A stretch of 64,000 nucleotides of DNA from Pollenia angustigena. Taxonomy: Eukaryota > Arthropoda > Insecta > Diptera > Polleniidae. The stretch covers positions 212,787,253 through 212,851,252 of the forward strand of contig OV884060.1 of assembly GCA_930367215.1 (NCBI GenBank), in the 5' to 3' direction. A program made the translations under genes and the position numbers. Each line of letters opens with the position of its first letter. Position 1 is the stretch's first letter. Under the pieces are notes generated by a model. That model did no database searches and was not told where the DNA came from. It saw only the letters and a program-made list of their open reading frames with translations. This document shows positions 60,401 through 64,000 of the stretch, piece after piece.

Positions 60401-61856
60401 AACGAGATTTTTCAAATCTGAATTTCTGAAATTCCAAAATTATTTCAGATATCCCACTACCAGAATCCTCTTTAGGACTCTCTTCTTCCCCATTCCTATA
60501 TGGTGTCATATAAGTAACTATCACCATTTCTCCAAATTGTCCAATGTCCATAAAGTCCACTTTTAACATTTTTCAAAATAGCACTTTTTTAAAATTCAAT
60601 TTTCTGAATTTCCATAATTATTCCAGATATACCACTACTACGGTCCTAAAGAGGACCCCTTGGAGCAACATTTCCATATAGTGTGTTGCTAGTAACATTC
60701 CCTATTTTTCCAAAATGGTCACTAATCTTCTCCAGAAATTTCCGTAAAAAACGAGATTTTTCAAATCTGAATTTCTGAAATTCCAAAATTATTTCAGATA
60801 TCCCACTACCAGAATCCTCTTTAGGACTGTCTTCTTCCCCATTCCTATATGGTGTCATATTAGTAACTATCACCATTTCTCCAAATTGTCCAATGTCCAT
60901 AAAGTCCACTTTTAACATTTTTCAAAATAGCACTTTTTTAAAATTCAATTTTCTGAATTTCCATAATTATTCCAGATATACCACTACTACGGTCCTAAAG
61001 AGAACCCCTTGGAGCAACATTTCCATATAGTGTGTTGCTAGTAACATTCCCTATTTTTCCAAAATGGTCACTAATCTTTTCCAGAAATTTCCGTAAAAAA
61101 CGAGATTTTTCAAATCTGAATTTCTGAAATTCCAAAATTATTTCAGATATCCCTCTACCAGAATCCTCTTTAGGACTCTCTTCTTCCCCATTCCTATATG
61201 GTGTCATATAAGTAACTATCACCATTTCTCCAAATTGTCCAATGTCCATAAAGTCCACTTTTAACATTTTTCAAAATAGCACTTTTTTAAAATTCAATTT
61301 TCTGAATTTCCATAATTATTCCAGATATACCACTACTACGGTCCTAAAGAGGACCCCTTGGAGCAACATTTCCATATAGTGTGTTGCTAGTAACATTCCC
61401 TATTTTTCCAAAATGGTCACTAATCTTCTCCAGAAATTTCCGTAAAAAACGAGATTTTTCAAATCTGAATTTCTGAAATTCCAAAATTATTTCAGATATC
61501 CCACTACCAGAATCCTCTTTAGGACTCTCTTCTTCCCCATTCCTATATGGTGTCATATAAGTAACTATCACCATTTCTCCAAATTGTCCAATGTCCATAA
61601 AGTCCACTTTTAACATTTTTCAAAATAGCACTTTTTTAAAATTCAATTTTCTGAATTTCCATAATTATTCCAGATATACCACTACTACGGTCCTAAAGAG
61701 GACCCCTTGGAGCAACATTTCCATATAGTGTGTTGCTAGTAACATTCCCTATTTTTCCAAAATGGTCACTAATCTTTTCCAGAAATTTCCGTAAAAAACG
61801 AGATTTTTCAAATCTGAATTTCTGAAATTCCAAAATTATTTCAGATATCCCACTAC
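57469..61856 (-). repeat. 349-bp tandem array, right arm of FB-2, with 5-unit higher-order repeat
   Basis: About 12.5 reverse units. Variants repeat every five units: the 'gactgtcttcttcc' change at 58899 recurs at 60646, and 'aaagagaacccc' at 59248 recurs at 60995. The spacing is 1,747 bp, which is five units plus a 2-bp insertion in the A-run of the unit at 60295-60570. That insertion shifts the 90-codon frame in that unit only. Confidence 0.9.
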
Positions 61857-62040
61857 CTGAATCCTATAAAGATCTATATTCCTATGTGCAACCTGTTCCA
61901 TTGACCTAAAAATCGTCCTAAATACACTTTTTTCTATTACAGTAGCACTGTTAAGTACAATGTTAACTGAAAATAGTTGCTGTTAAGAAATTGTGGTGGA
62001 TGTCTCCACTAGTTAAATACGTATTTATCTTCACACACAT
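61857..62040 (-). repeat. 184-bp foldback terminus (FB-2, right)
   Basis: Reverse complement of the left terminus, ending 'cttcacacacat' at 62040, directly followed by the 9-bp sequence taaacattc shared with the left flank of FB-1. Confidence 0.9.
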
Positions 62041-62049
62041 TAAACATTC
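62041..62049. other. Target-site duplication, right copy (taaacattc)
   Basis: Identical to 11600-11608. Its last base is also the first base of the adjacent MITE (62049-62188). If that MITE came first, the duplication is a full 9 bp; if it came later, only 8 bp are certain. Confidence 0.75.
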
Positions 62050-62188
62050 AGCCTTATTCCGGTTGTCGTTGTCGTAATCGATCCAGTCGTTTTTTGTAAG
62101 AGATTAAAGAACACTAGTTGTGTGTTACTTTAATCTCTCACAAAAAACGACTTTAGCGATTATGTCAACGACAACTGGAATAAGGCTG
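62049..62188. mobile_element. Palindromic MITE (CAGCC type) at the foldback border
   Basis: Arms start 'cagccttattcc(g/a)gttgt' and continue 'cgttg', with 'gtcgttttttgt(a/g)agagat' further in; the whole 140 bp folds into a hairpin around 'aacactagttgtgtgttac'. The 3-bp flanks are both 'att' (62046-62048 and 62189-62191). Its first bases resemble the CAGCC element at 42972-43202. Confidence 0.82.
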
Positions 62189-62191
62189 ATT

Positions 62192-62456
62192 GTCAAATTC
62201 AGAGCTCATATACATTATTAGAATGAAAGTATTAAACTCTTAGCGGAATATAATTTCTGGAAGGGCGAATATGAACTGAAAGCTCAAGATTACGATATAG
62301 GAGTTCTGAAACAATTTTACCGTTTAACAAATTTTACATGAAGAAATAATTAAGTTTACCATATTACATATTTTTTTACAGGTTTATACTCTTAATCAGC
62401 AGTGGGGAATTAATAAATACACTAAGTTTGTCGTTCCATGTGAATATTTTTTGGCT
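62192..62456. repeat. Resumed flank of the composite insertion
   Basis: 'gtcaaattcaga' and 'attagaatgaaagtattaaa' align, with mostly transition differences, to 'gttgaattcaga' (11391 onward) and 'attaggctgaaagttttgaa' (about 11424 onward). This is the continuation of the repeat copy broken at 11608. No gene is seen. Confidence 0.6.
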
Positions 62457-63970
62457 CCGTGCACTCCCAGGTGCAATAAGTCCCAAGAAAAAAATGAAAT
62501 TAGGCCCAAAAATTTTTCATACAAATGTAGGAGTAATTTCATTATGAAAAAGCTCCCAGCCCTCTCGGTTTTATTTCATTTTTTTTTGGAAGTTATTTCA
62601 TTTTTTGCCTGGGAATTATTTCATAATGAAATAAAATCCAAATGAAATAAGTCCCCGAAAAAATTAACGTGGAAGTTATTTCATTTTATTTTGGTTTTCG
62701 GTGTTATTTCATTTGCTGTGGGAGTTATTTCATTTTTTGTGGGAGTTTTTTCATTTTCAATTTCTTAAAATTGTTTAAAATTTTAAACGGTATTTATAAC
62801 GGGATATTTCAAACTATTTGAATACAATGACTTAAGTTTATCAAAGAAGAAAATTTTGCTAATTGCAATTGCAGTGTCTTGCGCCCGGCCAAAGGCAGGC
62901 TATGCAGAAAAGCTTTAGTTAGCGAAGCCGGTGTTTGTTATACCATACAGTATAAAATCCTTGCGCCTGAAGCTTTAGTTAGCGAAGCCGGTGTTTGTTA
63001 TACCATAGAGGAGAAAATCCTTGCGCCCGGCCGAAGGCTGGCTATGCAGAAAAGCTTTAGTTAGCGAAGCCGGTGTTTGTTATACCATAGAGTATAAAAT
63101 CCTTGCGCCCGGCCAAAGGCCGGCTATGCAGAAAAGCTTTAGTTAGCGAAGCCGGTGTTTGTTATAACATAGAGTATAAAATCCTTGCGCCCGGCCGAAG
63201 GCCGTCTATGCAGAGAAGCTTTAGTTAGCTAAGCCGGTGTTTGCTTTAATTAGCGAAGCCGATGTTTGTTATACCATAGAGTATAAAATCCTTGCGCCCG
63301 GCCAAAGGCCGGCTATGCAGAGAAGCTTTAGTTAGCGAAGCCGGTGTTTGTTATACCATAGAGGAGAAAATCCTTGCGCCCGGCCGAAGGCCGGCTATGC
63401 AGAAAAGCTTTAGTTAGCGAAGCCGGAGTTTCTTATACCATAGAGTATAAAATCCTTGCACCCGGCCAAAGGCCGGCTATGCACAAAAGCTTTAGTTAGC
63501 GAAGCCGGTGTTTGTTATACCATAGAGGAGGTAATCCTTGTACCCGGCGTGCTCAAACTGCAGGCAGTTGCCATTGCAGGAGGTCAGGATATAATAAAAT
63601 GCCCCATTTGTTGTCAAAATGTCGAGGACTCAATGTTAGTTTTTTGGTAACCGAATATGTAAATATTCAAGTAAAACGAATACATATATAATAAATTTCT
63701 TTGGAAGTTGTTTCTTTTCTTTTGGGTCTTATTTCATTTCTTTTCGATGGACTGTTTTTGGAAGTTATTTCATGAATGTCTTTAGGAGTTATTTCATTAT
63801 AAAATAACTCCCAAAAGTTGGGGTTTGTTTCATTTAAGACTTGGAAATTATTTCATTTTTTTGGGATTTATTTCTTTTTTCCAGTTTGGGACTTATCTCA
63901 TTTATTTTGGGATTTAATTCATTGGGAGTTATTGCACTGGGACTTATTGCACCTGGGAGTTATTGCACGG
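62457..63970. mobile_element. Element with GTGCAATAAGTCCC-type ends and internal minisatellite
   Basis: Left end 'ccgtgcactcccaggtgcaa' followed by 'taagtccc'; right end on the minus strand 'ccgtgcaataactcccaggt' followed by 'gcaataagtccc'. Both flanks are rich in repeated 'gg(a/g)agttatttcatttt' motifs. The middle (62878-63550) is a minisatellite. I found no transposase and no clear target duplication. The 64-codon frame at 62451-62645 is a low-complexity read of the subterminal repeats. Confidence 0.6.
62878..63550. repeat. Minisatellite, ~83-bp period, about eight copies, with palindromic box
   Basis: The unit reads 'ccttgcgcccggccaaaggc', 'cggctatgcag', 'aaagctttagttagcgaagc', 'cggtgtttgttatacc' and 'atagagtataaaat'. 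Starts of 'cttgc(g/a)ccc' lie near 62878, 63019, 63102, 63185, 63291, 63374 and 63457. Truncated units occur near 62962 and 63240. 'ccggccaaaggccgg' is a near-palindrome, and 'gctttagttagcgaagc' can fold. It is much more GC-rich than its surroundings. Overlapping 61-64-codon frames (62879-63064, 63456-63650) are reads of the repeat. Confidence 0.88.
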
Positions 63971-64000
63971 ATCCTATTTTCTTATTATTCATCTGAGATC

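Larger units (their letters stand above)
11609..62040. mobile_element. Putative 50.4-kb composite foldback transposon
   Basis: Two foldback elements (11609-26924 and 51641-62040) bracket 24.7 kb of other DNA. Seen directly: the outermost termini start 'atgtgtgtgaagataaatac' in inverted orientation and are flanked by the same 9-bp sequence. The left flank's paralogue at 11383-11450 lines up with sequence that resumes right of the element at 62192. Established knowledge: Drosophila FB elements make 9-bp duplications and pairs of FB can mobilise large intervening segments. Inference: the whole block inserted as one unit. An assembly join across the arrays, or a recombination origin, cannot be excluded. 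No transposase gene is visible in it, so mobility would have needed an enzyme from elsewhere. Confidence 0.65.
51641..62040. mobile_element. Foldback element FB-2 (right)
   Basis: 184-bp termini at 51641-51824 and, inverted, 61857-62040 are nearly identical to those of FB-1; for example, one a/g change in 'gaaa(a/g)aagtg' at the left. Two opposing arrays of the 349-bp unit meet at 57468/57469. Almost every unit here keeps the 90-codon frame open, unlike the left arm of FB-1. Its left flank 'aaataatat' (51632-51640) does not match its right flank. Confidence 0.9.

Noticed and set aside
19250..61616. Many copies of a 90-codon frame as a multigene family
   Set aside because: The frame is tied to a 349-bp satellite unit, is not in phase between units, is often broken and varies at residue-changing positions as freely as at silent ones.
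11609..62040. Simple inversion between FB-1 and FB-2
   Set aside because: Undoing an inversion would pair flank 11600-11608 with the complement of 51632-51640, and the complement of 26925-26933 with 62041-62049; neither pair matches, whereas the outer flanks match exactly.
62879..63650. Short proteins with repeated 'SEAGVCYTI'
   Set aside because: These are translations of the 83-bp minisatellite unit; frames change between units.

Overview
The window looks like AT-rich nuclear DNA of a higher fly, possibly a calyptrate. This is an inference from base composition, from the dispersed-repeat style (copies ending in 'gggtataaa' or carrying 'gacggacatcgtta'), and from the mix of hAT, P-like, pogo, mariner, Helitron, non-LTR and foldback elements. 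I found no intact host gene, rRNA gene or complete tRNA gene. Every recognisable protein segment is a broken transposase, helicase or reverse-transcriptase remnant.

Layout. 1-11608: old dispersed repeats, two hAT elements (1363-3073 and 9857-10972, each with an exact 8-bp target duplication), several MITEs and a mariner pseudogene. 11609-26924: a 15.3-kb foldback (FB-like) element. It has 184-bp unique termini and two opposing arrays of a 349-bp repeat that meet near 19200; a pogo-like element sits in its left arm. 26925-51640: 24.7 kb of repeat-rich DNA. It holds hammerhead-ribozyme-bearing repeats (27.6-29.2 kb, and one at 39.1 kb), a non-LTR RNase H remnant (31.9-32.6 kb), P-like and CAAGG-type MITEs, a nested stack (Helitron helicase fragment and MITE inside a hAT inside a mariner, 36875-39728) and further hAT elements and MITEs. 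51641-62040: a second foldback element, 10.4 kb, with the same termini and repeat. 62041-64000: the interrupted flank resumes, followed by an element with an internal ~83-bp minisatellite.

Two observations stand out. First, the two foldback elements behave as the ends of one 50.4-kb composite insertion. The outer ends (11600-11608 and 62041-62049) carry the same 9-bp sequence, the inner flanks do not match, and a diverged paralogue of the empty site lies 215 bp to the left (11383 onward) and continues into the sequence beyond 62188. Second, five copies of a repeat carry a complete or nearly complete hammerhead ribozyme fold (CUGAUGA...GAAA...AUA), with compensatory changes between copies.

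The genes do not form pathways. The functional logic is that of mobile DNA: nested insertions, tandem-array homogenisation and possible co-mobilisation of a large segment. No assembly or similarity search could be run, so array lengths and family names remain inferences from sequence structure.
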